A stretch of DNA of 64,000 nucleotides from Streptomyces sp. NBC_01294 (GTDB lineage Bacteria > Actinomycetota > Actinomycetes > Streptomycetales > Streptomycetaceae). Under the pieces are notes generated by a model. The model saw only the letters and a program-made list of their open reading frames with translations, searched no databases and was not told the DNA's origin. The stretch is taken from the NCBI RefSeq assembly GCF_035917235.1, contig NZ_CP108423.1:1116001-1180000 (forward strand), read 5' to 3'. Both the position numbers and the translations under genes were made by a program. Shown here piece after piece: positions 49,429 through 60,994 of the stretch. The stretch's first letter is position 1. The number at the start of each line of letters is the position of its first letter.

Positions 49429-49791
49429 TCAGTCCGTCTCGCCGGACAGGTCCGGATGGGCCGCGATCAGGCGTTTCGGGGCCGCCTGGAGCCAGGCGTC
49501 GGTCAGGATCGAGCGCAGTTCGACCTCGTCCTGCACGGCCGCCAGCCGGACCCGGATCCACGCGTAGTTGTCGTCGTGCCCGGCCCGCATGAAGAACTTC
49601 TCCGGCTCCGCCGCGATCAGCTCGGCCCGGTCCTCCTTGGGGCACTTCACCCCGATCGAGGTGTCGTCGTCGGCGAGCGCCACGAAGATCTTCCCGCCCA
49701 CCCGGAAGGTCGGCATGCCCCAGGCGAGCTTCTCGCTGCTGTCCGGGAGCGACAGCGCGATCAGGCGGACGTCCTGCGCGGTCACGGCCAT
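49429..49791 (-). CDS. MmcQ/YjbR family protein
   Basis: A 120-residue protein of the MmcQ/YjbR (DUF419-like) DNA-binding fold: MAVTAQDVRLIALSLPDSSE, LAWGMPTFRVGGKIFVAL, and the typical C-terminal NYAWIRVRLAAV. The family has a CyaY-like fold and no settled role. ATG 49791 has GGAGAGGAG eight bases upstream. It stands alone between the tRNA and the conservon. Confidence 0.88.
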   Translation of the reverse strand: MAVTAQDVRLIALSLPDSSEKLAWGMPTFRVGGKIFVALADDDTSIGVKCPKEDRAELIAAEPEKFFMRAGHDDNYAWIRVRLAAVQDEVELRSILTDAWLQAAPKRLIAAHPDLSGETD

Positions 49792-49863
49792 CCCCGAGAC
49801 TCCTCTCCAGCCACCGGTGAACCCTCGTCCGACGACCGTAGCCCCCGCCACCGACAATCGGGA

Positions 49864-50514
49864 TCACCCCCGCCGGACCTGCCTCATGACCTGCGCGGGC
49901 GCCTGCCCCCAGCCCTCCACCCCGGCCTCCCGGGCCGCCTGCCCCCGGCCCTCCCCGCAGCTCTCACGGGCCTGCCCGCGGTCCTCCCGCTCGTGCAGCA
50001 GCGCCACCAGCTCCGCCGCCAGCTCCTTGACCGTGGCGAGTCCCGCCGTCCCCCACCGCCGCGGCACCACGTCCACCGCGCACACCGTGCCGAGGACGAT
50101 CCCGCGCCGGTCCGTCAGAGGGGCTCCCACGTACGAGCGCACCCCGCTCTCGTCCACCACCGCGTTGCCCGCGAAGCGCGCGAAGTCCCGTACGTCCTCC
50201 AGCACCAGCGCCCGCCGCCGCACCACCACGTGCGGGCAGTAGCCGTGGTCGCGGGCCAGGACCCGCGCCGGGTACCCGCTCGGCGGTGCCTCGGCCGCGT
50301 GGTGCAGCCCGGCGAAGAACTGCCGTTCCTCGCCGATGAAGTTGACCCCCGCGTACGGTGCGCCGAGCGCGTCGGCCACGCGCCGCGCGAAGGCGTCCAG
50401 TTCGGCGTCCGTCCGCTCCCCCAGGCCCAGCTCGCGCAGCCGGACGACGCGCGCGGGCGCCTCCCGGTCCACCGGCGTGAGCAGCAGGTGTCCGGTCGAT
50501 TCGTAGTACGTCAT
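49864..50514 (-). CDS. GAF domain protein of the conservon
   Basis: A 216-residue GAF-domain protein (residues about 35-165; LDAFARRVADALGAPYAGVN, YVGAPLTDRRGIVLGTVCAV). The C-terminal 50 residues are Gly/Gln/Glu-rich. ATG 50514 overlaps the cvnD stop by four bases (ATGA). Some conservons have a cytochrome P450 as the fifth gene; here a GAF sensor takes that place, so it may feed a small-molecule signal to the CvnABCD complex. Confidence 0.87.
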   Translation of the reverse strand: MTYYESTGHLLLTPVDREAPARVVRLRELGLGERTDAELDAFARRVADALGAPYAGVNFIGEERQFFAGLHHAAEAPPSGYPARVLARDHGYCPHVVVRRRALVLEDVRDFARFAGNAVVDESGVRSYVGAPLTDRRGIVLGTVCAVDVVPRRWGTAGLATVKELAAELVALLHEREDRGQARESCGEGRGQAAREAGVEGWGQAPAQVMRQVRRG

Positions 50515-51125
50515 GACGGTTCCCCCGACTCCGAAGACGAAGAGCCGGCCGAAGAGCCGGCGGTGGACATGCACAACAGATGGCGGACGAGGGCGGCCAG
50601 CGTCCCCGTCCCGGAGCTCGCCAGGCGCGCGTCGCACCGTACGACGGGCACCTCGGGCCCGAGCCCCACCGCCTCGCGGACCTCCTCGGGCCCGTAGCGG
50701 TGGCCGTCGTCGAACTCGTTGACGGCGACGACGAAGCCGATCCCGCGCCGCTCGAAGAAGTCCACGGCGGGGAAGCAGTCGGCGAGGCGGCGGGTGTCGG
50801 CGAGCACCACCGCCCCGAGCGCGCCCGCGCACAGCTCCTCCCACAGGAACCAGAAGCGGTGCTGTCCGGGCGTGCCGAAGAGGTAGAGCACGTGGCGCTC
50901 GTCCAGGGTGAGCCGGCCGAAGTCCAGCGCCACGGTCGTCGTGGACTTCGCCTCGACGCCGTTCAGCGGGTCGGCGGCCGCGCTGAGGTCGCTGAGGAGT
51001 TCCTCCGTGCTCAGCGGCTCGATCTCGCTCACCGCGCTCACGAAGGTGGTCTTGCCCGCCCCGAAACCGCCCGCGACGAGGATCTTCAGCGTCGCGGGGG
51101 CGTCACAGCCGTTTGCGTAGGCCAT
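50511..51125 (-). CDS. cvnD: conservon GTP-binding protein CvnD
   Basis: A 204-residue small GTPase-like protein. Walker A is GGFGAGKTTFV (residues about 19-29), switch II region is LYLFGTPGQHRF, and the base-binding motif is AVNEFDDG in place of NKxD. It belongs to the MglA-like CvnD group that works with CvnA-C at the membrane. ATG 51125 lies inside the 3' end of cvnC (23-base overlap). The C-terminus is Ser-rich. Confidence 0.92.
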   Translation of the reverse strand: MAYANGCDAPATLKILVAGGFGAGKTTFVSAVSEIEPLSTEELLSDLSAAADPLNGVEAKSTTTVALDFGRLTLDERHVLYLFGTPGQHRFWFLWEELCAGALGAVVLADTRRLADCFPAVDFFERRGIGFVVAVNEFDDGHRYGPEEVREAVGLGPEVPVVRCDARLASSGTGTLAALVRHLLCMSTAGSSAGSSSSESGEPS

Positions 51126-51516
51126 CGAGCACCGCCAGAAGCAGGGACCGGTCATCGGCGGCGAACGGGCCGCCGCCCGGGAACCGCGGCGACTGCGCCA
51201 TCACGGCCCCGTGTTCCATCAGATCCGACAGGATCACCTTCACCACCACGGCCGGCAGCCGCAGCTGTCCGGCCACCTCGGCGACCGTGACGGCCGCGGC
51301 GCCGGCGCACAGCCGCAGGGCGAGCGTGTGCTCCGCCCCGAGCGGGACGCGCGGCCGTACGCCGGTCGCGGTCACCAGCGAGAGCAGGTCGAGCGCGACG
51401 CCCGGCCTGGTCCGGCCGCCGCTGGCGGTGTACGGGCGCATCACCCGGCCCGCCGAGTCGTCGAGCCACGGTGTGTCCCGCCCCTTCGCGCACGCCCCCG
51501 ATCCGCGGGCCCTCAT
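51103..51516 (-). CDS. cvnC: conservon DUF742 protein CvnC
   Basis: A 137-residue DUF742 protein. The core runs from VMRPYTASGGRTRPGVALDL to the winged-helix-like VAEVAGQLRLPAVVVKVILS and DLMEHGAVM. In conservons it bridges the roadblock protein and the GTPase. ATG 51516 overlaps the cvnB stop by four bases (ATGA). Confidence 0.92.
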   Translation of the reverse strand: MRARGSGACAKGRDTPWLDDSAGRVMRPYTASGGRTRPGVALDLLSLVTATGVRPRVPLGAEHTLALRLCAGAAAVTVAEVAGQLRLPAVVVKVILSDLMEHGAVMAQSPRFPGGGPFAADDRSLLLAVLDGLRKRL

Positions 51517-51982
51517 CGCTCCGGGTCGGCGACGGGCCGCCGCGGCGGGGCCGCCAGGTACGGCCGGACGCTCTTGACCAGCATCGCCATCTCGTAGCCG
51601 AGGACCCCGGCGTCGGCCTCGCGGTCGGCGAGCACGGCCAGGCAGGTGCCGGATCCGGCGGCGGAGACGAAGACGAGCGCGGTGTCGAGCTCGACCACGA
51701 CCTGCCGCACCTCCGCGCCGGCCCCGAAGCGGGAGCCGGCGCTGCGGCCCAGCGAGTACAGGCCTGACGCGAGGGCCGCCAGGTGGTCGGCGCTGTCGGC
51801 GTCCAGGCCGTGCACGCAGGTCACGAGCCCGTCGGCGGTGAGCAGTACGGCGCTGCGCGTGTACGGCACGCGCTGCACCAGGCCGCTGAGCAGCCAGTCG
51901 AGGTCCGAGAGCCGGCTGCCGGTCTTCGTCGCCACTTCGCCGCCCATGGGGGTGCGCTCCTTGCTGAGGTGAGGGGTCGGGG

Positions 51983-51986
<4 letters not shown>
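51513..51986 (-). CDS. cvnB: conservon roadblock/LC7 protein CvnB
   Basis: A 157-residue roadblock/LC7 protein (core LSDLDWLLSGLVQRVPYTRS, AVLLTADGLVTCV, LVKSVRPYLA), an MglB-like partner of CvnD. ATG 51986 overlaps the cvnA stop (ATGA) and has GGAG eight bases upstream. ATG 51947, behind AAGGAG, is a second possible start that would shorten it by 13 residues. Confidence 0.9.
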
Positions 51987-54697
<2,711 letters not shown>

Positions 54698-54940
54698 CGG
54701 CGTCCTCGGTACGTGGGGCCCGGCCCCCAGCGTTCCCGGGGCCCGGTGTTGATCACCGAATACCCACGCTAGACCCCACCGTCCCGCCCCGGACTGCCAG
54801 TTGGCGAACTTCGAGGGGGTGCTTCCCGCTCCCGGTGGAGCGCTCGCACAACCGCCCGAATGCGCCGGTCGGGCCGCGTGCCGCGCCCCGGGTGCGGGCC
54901 CACCGCGCCCCCCGCGGCGGGCCCGCCGTGCGGCCGACCG

Positions 54941-56140
54941 CTACGAACCGACGGCCTCGGGCTCCTCGCGGATGACGGCCGGCGCCCGGTCGGAAAGCCC
55001 GGTCCGGGCCGCCACGGGGGGCGCGGGCGTGCCCCCCGCGACGAACGGACGCCACCACGGCGCGCGCGGGGCGTCGGCGGCGCCGGGCTCGAACGGCTGG
55101 CCCGGGATCGGCAGCGCGATGGCCGCTCCGGCCCCGTCGGCCGCGCTCAGCGTGCCCTCGCCCGGTTCGTCCCACGGGTGCAGGGCCAGGTTGAAGGTGC
55201 CCCAGTGGATCGGCAGCATCGTGCCGTGCGGGATGCCGCCCTGCAGGTCGAGGTGGGCGCGCATGCCCTCCTCGGGGGTCATGTGGATGTCGGGCCAGTA
55301 CTCCGAGTAGGCCCCGATCTGGATCATCGTGGCGTCGAAGGGCCCGTGCTCGGCGCCGATCTCCCCGAAGCCGGGGAAGTAGCCGGTGTCCCCGCTGTGG
55401 TAGATCCGGTGCTCGTCGCCCGCGACGACCCAGGAGGCCCACAGGGTGTGCTGCTGGTTGCGCAGGCCGCGTCCGCAGAAGTGCCGCGCGGGGGTCGCCG
55501 TGAGGGAGAGCCCGGCGATCTTGGTGCTCTCGTTCCAGTCCAGCTCGCGCAGCCGGTCGGCGGAAACGCCCCAGCGCTCCAGGTGCGCGCCGACGCCCAG
55601 CGGCACGGCGAAGAGCGTGTCCGTGCCGGCCAGGGCCTTGATCGTGGGCAGGTCGAGGTGGTCGTAGTGGTCGTGCGAGATCACCACGATGTCGACCTTC
55701 CCCAGCGAGGCCAGCGGGACCGGTACGGGGTGCAGCCGCTTGGGGCCCACGAAGGGGAAGGGAGAGCACCGCTCTCCCCACACCGGGTCGAACAGCACCC
55801 GGTGCCCGTCGATCTCCGCGAGCACGCTGGAGTGGCCCATCCAGGTCAGCCGCAGCCCGCTCGCGGGCGGCTTCGCCAGGTCCGCGAGCGTGGTCGGGTA
55901 CACGGGGATCGGCGCCGCGGGGCTGCGCCGCACCCGCTGTTCTCTGTGGAAGTAGATCTTGGCGAACTCCGCCATCGACCCCGAGGGCCTGTTCCGGGCG
56001 CCGACCGGATTCTGGAAGACGCCGTCGGCGAAGTTCGGCGAGCGGCGGATCCGCTCCAGCCGGGCACCGGACGGGTCCGCACCGAAGGCTTCGGGCCGCA
56101 GGGCGCGCAGCCGGGGACGCAAGGGACGGGAGCCGGTCAA
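54941..56140 (-). CDS. MBL-fold metal-dependent hydrolase (UlaG/NAPE-PLD-like)
   Basis: A 399-residue metallo-beta-lactamase-fold protein. Metal ligands are in SHDHYDHLD (HxHxDH), then ARHFCGRG, HSGDTGYFPGF and PIHWGTFNLALHP. The pattern is that of NAPE-phospholipase D-like and UlaG-like hydrolases; the substrate, perhaps a phosphodiester or lactone, is unknown. TTG 56140 follows GGAGG by four bases. A 28-base palindrome 25 bases upstream suggests control by a TetR-type repressor not found in the window. Confidence 0.87.
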   Translation of the reverse strand: MTGSRPLRPRLRALRPEAFGADPSGARLERIRRSPNFADGVFQNPVGARNRPSGSMAEFAKIYFHREQRVRRSPAAPIPVYPTTLADLAKPPASGLRLTWMGHSSVLAEIDGHRVLFDPVWGERCSPFPFVGPKRLHPVPVPLASLGKVDIVVISHDHYDHLDLPTIKALAGTDTLFAVPLGVGAHLERWGVSADRLRELDWNESTKIAGLSLTATPARHFCGRGLRNQQHTLWASWVVAGDEHRIYHSGDTGYFPGFGEIGAEHGPFDATMIQIGAYSEYWPDIHMTPEEGMRAHLDLQGGIPHGTMLPIHWGTFNLALHPWDEPGEGTLSAADGAGAAIALPIPGQPFEPGAADAPRAPWWRPFVAGGTPAPPVAARTGLSDRAPAVIREEPEAVGS

Positions 56141-56164
56141 AGCGCCTCCAGGGAGGATCGTGTC

Positions 56165-56192
56165 GGGATGGTCGTATCTCTACGACCATCCC
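56165..56192. promoter_or_regulatory. 28-base perfect palindrome upstream of the MBL gene
   Basis: GGGATGGTCGTA-TCTC-TACGACCATCCC, 12-base arms with a 4-base centre, 25 bases upstream of the TTG start. Size and AT-rich centre suit a TetR-family operator that would block the promoter. No regulator gene lies next to it. Confidence 0.75.
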
Positions 56193-56348
56193 AACGCACA
56201 CCGGCCCCGAAGGATTCCGCTTGCCGCCCCCGTCCGCTCGCGTGTCCCCGGCGCCGCGCCGCGGCCGCCCCCCGTGACCGCCGCGGCCACCCCCGCGACC
56301 ACCGCGCGACCACCGCGGCCACCCCCGTGACCACCGCGTCGCCGCGTC

Positions 56349-57143
56349 CTACAGCGGCAGCAGGTCCGGCCGCTTCGCCTCGACGTGGTCGCCGGAGGAC
56401 TCACCGCGCAGCCGGCGGCCGATCCACGGCACCAGGTACTCGCGGGCCCACTGGATGTTGTCGCGGGTCACGTCCACCGAGCCGCGCGGACGCAGCTGCG
56501 GCCACGGCTGGTCGGGGTCGGCCGGCACCTCCAGGCCGAGCACCTGTGCGGCGCGCAGTGCGACGCGGGTGTGGCCCTCGGGCGAAAGGTGCAGCCGGTC
56601 CGCGTCCCAGGCCCGCCGGTCCTGTACGGACTTCAGCGACCAGAGGTCGAGCACCGGGCAGTCGTAGCGGTCGGCGATGGCGCGCACGTGCGCGCTGTAC
56701 GTCGCGACCTTGCCCCGGATGTGCTTGAGGACGGGCACCCCGCGGGTGTCGAAGCCGGTGGTGATCATGACGTGGCCGACGGCTCCGGTGAGATCGGCCA
56801 CGGCCGCCTCGAACCGTTCCGCCACGTCGTCCGGGTCGCTGCCGGGCCGGATGATGTCGTTGCCGCCCGCGCAGAAGGTGACCAGGTCCGGTGCGAGGGC
56901 CTTGGCCCGCGGGAGCTGGTCGGCCACGATCTGGTCGAGGAGCTTCCCGCGCACCGCGAGATTCGCATACCGGAAGTCGTGCTCTTCGCGCTGGTCGGCC
57001 AGGAGTACGGCGAGCCGGTCCGCCCAGCCGAGAAATGATTCCCCGGGTCCCGGGTCCCCCACGCCCTCGGTGAAGCTGTCCCCGATCGCCGCGTACGAGC
57101 CGATGGTCTTGAGTTTCGTCGTCGTCGCTGCCACGGGAGACAT
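56349..57143 (-). CDS. SGNH/GDSL hydrolase
   Basis: A 264-residue esterase/lipase-type enzyme. The four blocks are present: AAIGDSFTEGVGDPGPGESF (Ser), the Gly in LAVRGKLLDQ, CAGGNDIIRPG (Asn) and DADRLHLSPEGH (Asp and His). No signal peptide is seen, so a cytoplasmic esterase is likely. ATG 57143 follows GGAGTGAAGG. Substrate unknown. Confidence 0.9.
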   Translation of the reverse strand: MSPVAATTTKLKTIGSYAAIGDSFTEGVGDPGPGESFLGWADRLAVLLADQREEHDFRYANLAVRGKLLDQIVADQLPRAKALAPDLVTFCAGGNDIIRPGSDPDDVAERFEAAVADLTGAVGHVMITTGFDTRGVPVLKHIRGKVATYSAHVRAIADRYDCPVLDLWSLKSVQDRRAWDADRLHLSPEGHTRVALRAAQVLGLEVPADPDQPWPQLRPRGSVDVTRDNIQWAREYLVPWIGRRLRGESSGDHVEAKRPDLLPL

Positions 57144-57232
57144 CCTTCACTCCCGTAACCAACCTACGCCAACGTAATGAGGGGTTGACGGGCCGTGATC
57201 TATACCACCCGGGGGATAAGGAATATGTACAC

Positions 57233-57267
57233 GTGAGGCCGGGACCCCCCTCGGGTCCCGGCCTCAC
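57233..57267. terminator. strong terminator
   Basis: GTGAGGCCGGGACCC and GGGTCCCGGCCTCAC form a 15-base perfect stem with a 5-base loop, 30 bases after the stop of the M23 peptidase gene on the minus strand. Confidence 0.85.
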
Positions 57268-57296
57268 ACGTGTTCGTGCTCCGGCGGCGGGTGCCG

Positions 57297-58235
57297 TCAG
57301 ATGGTCACGCCCTTCGAGCGGAGGTAGCTCACCGGGTCGATGTCCGAGCCGTACGACGGGCCCGTGCGGATCTCGAAGTGGAGGTGCGGGCCGGTCGAGT
57401 TGCCGGTCGAGCCGGAGAGGCCGAGGCTCTGGCCGGCGGTGACGCTCTGGCCGGCCGAGACGGCGAGCGAGGACAGGTGGGCGTACTGGGAGTACTTGCC
57501 GTCCGCGTGCTGGATGACGACCTCGTTGCCGTACGAGCCGGCCCAGCCGGAGGAGACGACGGTGCCCGCGCCGACGGCCTTGACCGTGGTGCCGGCGCGC
57601 GCGATGAAGTCGACTCCGGTGTGGTAGCCGGAGGACCACATGCTGCCCGCGACCTTGTAGTTCGTGGAGATGCCGCCGCCCAGCGGGGCCACGAAGCCGG
57701 AGGCCGACTGCTGCTCGGCGGGCGCCTCGGGGGCGGACTCCGGCTGCGCCGGGGCGGCCTGCTCGGCCTGCTCCGGAGCCTGCTCCGCCGCGGCCTTCGG
57801 GGCCGGCCGCGGCGCGGCCTCGGGGGCGGCCTCGACCGGAGCCGCCTGGCCCCGGCCACCGAGGGTCAGCTTCAGACCCGGGTGGATCAGCGACGGGTCG
57901 GTGCCGACCGCCTCGCGGTTGTCGGCGTACAGGTCCTCCCAGCCGCCGGACAGGTTGCGCTCTTCGGCGATCTTGGAGAGGCAGTCGCCCGGCAGGACCG
58001 TGTAGACGGCCGGCGCGGCCTGCACGGCGGCGACGGGCGCCGCCTTCAGCGAGGCCGGAACCTGCGGGGCCACCGCGGGAGCCACCGCGGTCGCGGCGGC
58101 CGGGGCCCCGGCCGCCTGGGCGCCGGCGGCGCCCATCAGCGGCAGCGCGAGGGCCGCGCCGCCGGTGCCGGCGAAGGCGATACCGCGAGAAAGGGAAAGG
58201 GACTTGGGACGGCGGTGCTTACCCTTTGCAGGCAT
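57297..58235 (-). CDS. secreted LysM and M23 (lysostaphin-type) endopeptidase
   Basis: A 312-residue cell-wall hydrolase. A twin-basic signal peptide (residues 1-42, LSLSRGIAFAGTGGAALALP) is followed by a LysM domain (about 77-127; YTVLPGDCLSKIAEERNLSG), an Ala/Pro/Glu linker, and the M23 zinc peptidase domain (about 180-312) with YHTGVDFIARAG and GPHLHFEIRTG, which provide the His/Asp and HxH zinc ligands. It cuts peptidoglycan cross-links. A c-di-AMP riboswitch lies in its leader, as for other actinobacterial cell-wall hydrolases. ATG 58235. Confidence 0.93.
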   Translation of the reverse strand: MPAKGKHRRPKSLSLSRGIAFAGTGGAALALPLMGAAGAQAAGAPAAATAVAPAVAPQVPASLKAAPVAAVQAAPAVYTVLPGDCLSKIAEERNLSGGWEDLYADNREAVGTDPSLIHPGLKLTLGGRGQAAPVEAAPEAAPRPAPKAAAEQAPEQAEQAAPAQPESAPEAPAEQQSASGFVAPLGGGISTNYKVAGSMWSSGYHTGVDFIARAGTTVKAVGAGTVVSSGWAGSYGNEVVIQHADGKYSQYAHLSSLAVSAGQSVTAGQSLGLSGSTGNSTGPHLHFEIRTGPSYGSDIDPVSYLRSKGVTI

Positions 58236-58249
58236 GTCGAATTCCTCTC

Positions 58250-58395
58250 CGGCGCCTGCGAGGTGAGCTGTCGGGTTCGGACTGGAGATGTCCGGCTGTA
58301 CATGTACGAGGCATGTACGGCTGCACCCCGAGCGATCCCGTCGAAAAGATCTCCGGGACAGCGGCTTACCTGGTTCCCCCGCTCCTGCCGCGCGA
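58250..58395 (-). promoter_or_regulatory. c-di-AMP (ydaO-yuaA) riboswitch
   Basis: The leader of the M23 gene reads, on the minus strand, GGCAGGAGCGGGGGAACCAG at its 5' side and CCGAACCCGACAGCTCACCT then CGCAGGCG at its 3' side. Both are close to the consensus ends of the ydaO element, whose 3' end is CCGAACCCGUCAGCUAACC. A variable stem with GTACATGTAC lies between. In actinobacteria this element lowers expression of wall hydrolases when c-di-AMP is high. The 5' limit is approximate. Confidence 0.82.
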
Positions 58396-58729
58396 AATGG
58401 TCGAGTGCGGTTTCCCGGGAGGCGGCAGGATTAGGCGGTCCACCCGGATCGATCGCGAAGGTAATCCCTGGGGACCGCGGGTAACAAGCCATGAATTCCC
58501 TGACGGAATAACAGGGGTGAGGGAACGACGGAATTTACGTCACCCTGCGTCCATTCCCCACCGGCAACAGCCCCTGCGACCGGGCGATTCGGCTTTCGTG
58601 ATCAGGCACTCACGGTCACCGTATGATCTGGCTCACGGGGACGCCCCCGATCTCGCCTCCGGATATGGCAAGTTGGCGTCAAACAGCTCAATTCGGACAG
58701 AAGTCTCAACGTGATACGAAGGAGTCCCC
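58396..58729. other. intergenic region upstream of riboswitch and phosphatase
   Basis: Holds the promoters for the riboswitch transcript (-) and the phosphatase (+). No gene is visible. GAAGGAG lies five bases before the phosphatase GTG. Confidence 0.5.
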
Positions 58730-59521
58730 GTGACCCAGCAGATACAGGAGCCGGAGCTGACCGGAGTGCGCAATTTCCGCGATGTGGGCGGATTGCCGAC
58801 TTCTGATGGACGAAGGGTCAAGACGGGACGACTGTTCCGAAGCGGACATCTAGCACATGCCACCGAAACCGATGCAGAATTTCTCGGTTCGCTCGGCCTC
58901 CACACCATCTTCGATTTCCGCAACGGCGCCGACCACGCGCTGGAGGGCCCGGACGTCGAGCTGCCCGGCGTACGGAACGTGAACATCCCGCTCTCGGACC
59001 CGGCCGACGGCCGGGAGTTCTGGAGGCTCGTCCGCGAGGGGGACCTCGAACAGCTGCGCTCGATCCTGGGCGACGGCAAGGCCGCGGCCCGGATGGCGAA
59101 CTCCTACCGCGGGATCATCGAGCAGCGCACCGCCGAGCACAGCCGGGTCGTGCACGCCCTGGCGCAGGACAGCGTCCCCGCCCTCATGCACTGCGCGGCC
59201 GGCAAGGACCGGGCTGGCCTCTCGATCGCCGTCACCCTGCTCGCTCTGGGGGTCGAGCGCGAGGCGATCGTGACGGACTACCTGGAGTCGAACGCCCCGC
59301 ACCGCCGCTACCGGGTCCGCCGCAGCGGCGAGTCGGCCGAGGCCCGCTCCCCCGAGGTGATGGAGCTGCTCGCGCCGCTCTTCGACGCCCGCGCCGAGTA
59401 CCTGCTCGCGGCCTTCGACACCATCGACACCCTCTGGGGCGGCGTGGACCGCTATCTGGCGGAGGGCCTCGGGCTGGAGCCCGAGACCCTCGACCGGCTG
59501 CGGGACCGGCTCCTGTCCTAG
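58730..59521 (+). CDS. tyrosine-protein phosphatase (Iph/PtpB-like)
   Basis: A 263-residue phosphatase. The N-terminal GVRNFRDVGGLPTSDGRRVK and GRLFRSGHL are typical of the group of bacterial triple-specificity phosphatases that includes mycobacterial PtpB. The catalytic P-loop is HCAAGKDRAG (Cys-x5-Arg). No signal peptide. GTG 58730 follows GAAGGAG. Substrate could be phosphotyrosine proteins or phosphoinositides. It is convergent with the hopanoid operon (18-base gap). Confidence 0.9.
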   Translation: MTQQIQEPELTGVRNFRDVGGLPTSDGRRVKTGRLFRSGHLAHATETDAEFLGSLGLHTIFDFRNGADHALEGPDVELPGVRNVNIPLSDPADGREFWRLVREGDLEQLRSILGDGKAAARMANSYRGIIEQRTAEHSRVVHALAQDSVPALMHCAAGKDRAGLSIAVTLLALGVEREAIVTDYLESNAPHRRYRVRRSGESAEARSPEVMELLAPLFDARAEYLLAAFDTIDTLWGGVDRYLAEGLGLEPETLDRLRDRLLS

Positions 59522-59539
59522 TCCGCCCGGAGCGGGCCG

Positions 59540-60994
59540 TCAGCGCTGGGCGACGGCCTGCTTCACCAGCGTCCTGCCGAAGTCCCACATCAGCCCGGAC
59601 CCGCCGTGCGCCTCGTCCATGACCTCGCGGAAGGCGCCGACGAACCGGTCCACGTCCGCCTCGTCCACGACCAGCGGCGGAATCAGCTTGATGACTTCCA
59701 GATGGTCCCCGGAGACCTGGGTGAGGATCCGGTGCTTCTGGAGCAGCGGCACCACGACCATCTGCGCGAAGAGCCCCTTGCGGGCCGCCTGCAGCACGGT
59801 CCACCGGCTGCGCAGCCCCAGCGAGGAGGGCCGGCCGAACTCGATGCCGATCATCAGGCCGCGCCCGCGCACCTCGTGCAGCAGCTCGTACTCGTCCACC
59901 AGGGCCGCGAGCCGCCCGCGCAGCAGGTCGCCCATCGCCCGGGCCCGGGCCACGAGCCCCTCGTCGTCCATGACCGACAGGACGGCCAGCCCGGCCGCCA
60001 TCGCCTGCGCGTTGGACCCGAAGCTCGCGGAGTGCACGAGCACCCGGTCCATCGACGAGTAGACCTTCTTGAAGATCCAGTCCTTGCCCAGGGTCGCGCC
60101 GACCGGCACGTAGCCGCCCGACAGCGCCTTGGCCACGCACACGAGGTCCGGCTCCACTCCCGGCTCGTGCTGGTACGCGTAGAAGTCGCCGGTTCGCCCC
60201 AGGCCGGTCTGCACCTCGTCCGCGATCAGCAGCGCCTTGTTCCGGTGCAGCATTTCCTGCGCGGCGAGCAGGAATCCGGGCGGGGCGGCGAGCACCCCCT
60301 TGCCCTGGATCGGTTCGACGACCAGGGCCGCCACGTCCCCGCGCTTCAGCTCGCGCTCCAGGGCGGCCAGGTCGCCCAGCGCGATCCGCGTGTCGGGGAG
60401 CAGCGGCGCGAAGCCGTCCCGGAAGCCGCCCTCCCCGTTCACCGAGAGCGAGCCGGCGGTGAGCCCGTGGAAGGCGTGGTCGCAGTAGAGGACCCTGGGC
60501 CGCCCGGTGGCGTACCGGGCGAACTTCAGGGCCGTCTCGACCGCCTCGGTGCCGCTGTTGCCGAAGAAGACCCGGTCCAGGTGCGGGCTGTACGAGAGCA
60601 GCTTCTCGGCCAGCAGCCCGGGCAGCGGCTGGCAGTCGAAGCGGGTCAGGTCGGCGAGCTGGGCGTCCAGGACGTCGTGCAGGGCCCGGCGGACGACCGG
60701 GTGGTGCCGGCCCAGGCCCATGACCCCGAAGCCGGCCAGCATGTCGAGGTAGTCGTTGCCGTCGGCATCCCAGAAGTGGGCACCTTCGGCGCGCTCGTAG
60801 ACCTTGTCGAAGCCGATGGTGCGGAGCATCCGCGGCAGTTGGTGGTTGAGGTGGCGCGCGTGCAGCTCGTAGCGCTCGGACCCGCGGGCGGCAAGCAGGG
60901 CGCCGAGGTCGAAACCCCCGCCCCCCTCACCCTGTTCCACCGGGCCCTTTTCCATCGGGCCCTGTTCCATCGGGCCCTGTTCCGCCGGGGTCAT
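59540..60994 (-). CDS. hpnO: class III aminotransferase of hopanoid synthesis
   Basis: A 484-residue PLP enzyme. FFGNSGTEAVETALKFAR, CDHAFHGLTAGSLS, LIADEVQTGLGRTGDFYAYQ and CVAKALSGGYVPVGATLGKD (Schiff-base Lys) are class III marks. In hopanoid clusters HpnO makes the amine of aminobacteriohopanetriol from the HpnH/HpnG products. ATG 60994 overlaps the hpnH stop by four bases (ATGA). The first 25 residues repeat GPMEQ/GPMEK/GPVEQ, encoded by a 15-base tandem repeat at about 60932-60985, and lie before the real fold. Confidence 0.9.
   Translation of the reverse strand: MTPAEQGPMEQGPMEKGPVEQGEGGGGFDLGALLAARGSERYELHARHLNHQLPRMLRTIGFDKVYERAEGAHFWDADGNDYLDMLAGFGVMGLGRHHPVVRRALHDVLDAQLADLTRFDCQPLPGLLAEKLLSYSPHLDRVFFGNSGTEAVETALKFARYATGRPRVLYCDHAFHGLTAGSLSVNGEGGFRDGFAPLLPDTRIALGDLAALERELKRGDVAALVVEPIQGKGVLAAPPGFLLAAQEMLHRNKALLIADEVQTGLGRTGDFYAYQHEPGVEPDLVCVAKALSGGYVPVGATLGKDWIFKKVYSSMDRVLVHSASFGSNAQAMAAGLAVLSVMDDEGLVARARAMGDLLRGRLAALVDEYELLHEVRGRGLMIGIEFGRPSSLGLRSRWTVLQAARKGLFAQMVVVPLLQKHRILTQVSGDHLEVIKLIPPLVVDEADVDRFVGAFREVMDEAHGGSGLMWDFGRTLVKQAVAQR

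Noticed and set aside
56260..56345. GACCACCGCG-type repeats downstream of the SGNH hydrolase as a functional array
   Set aside because: Short, irregular, non-coding GC repeats without a consistent unit; most likely slippage.
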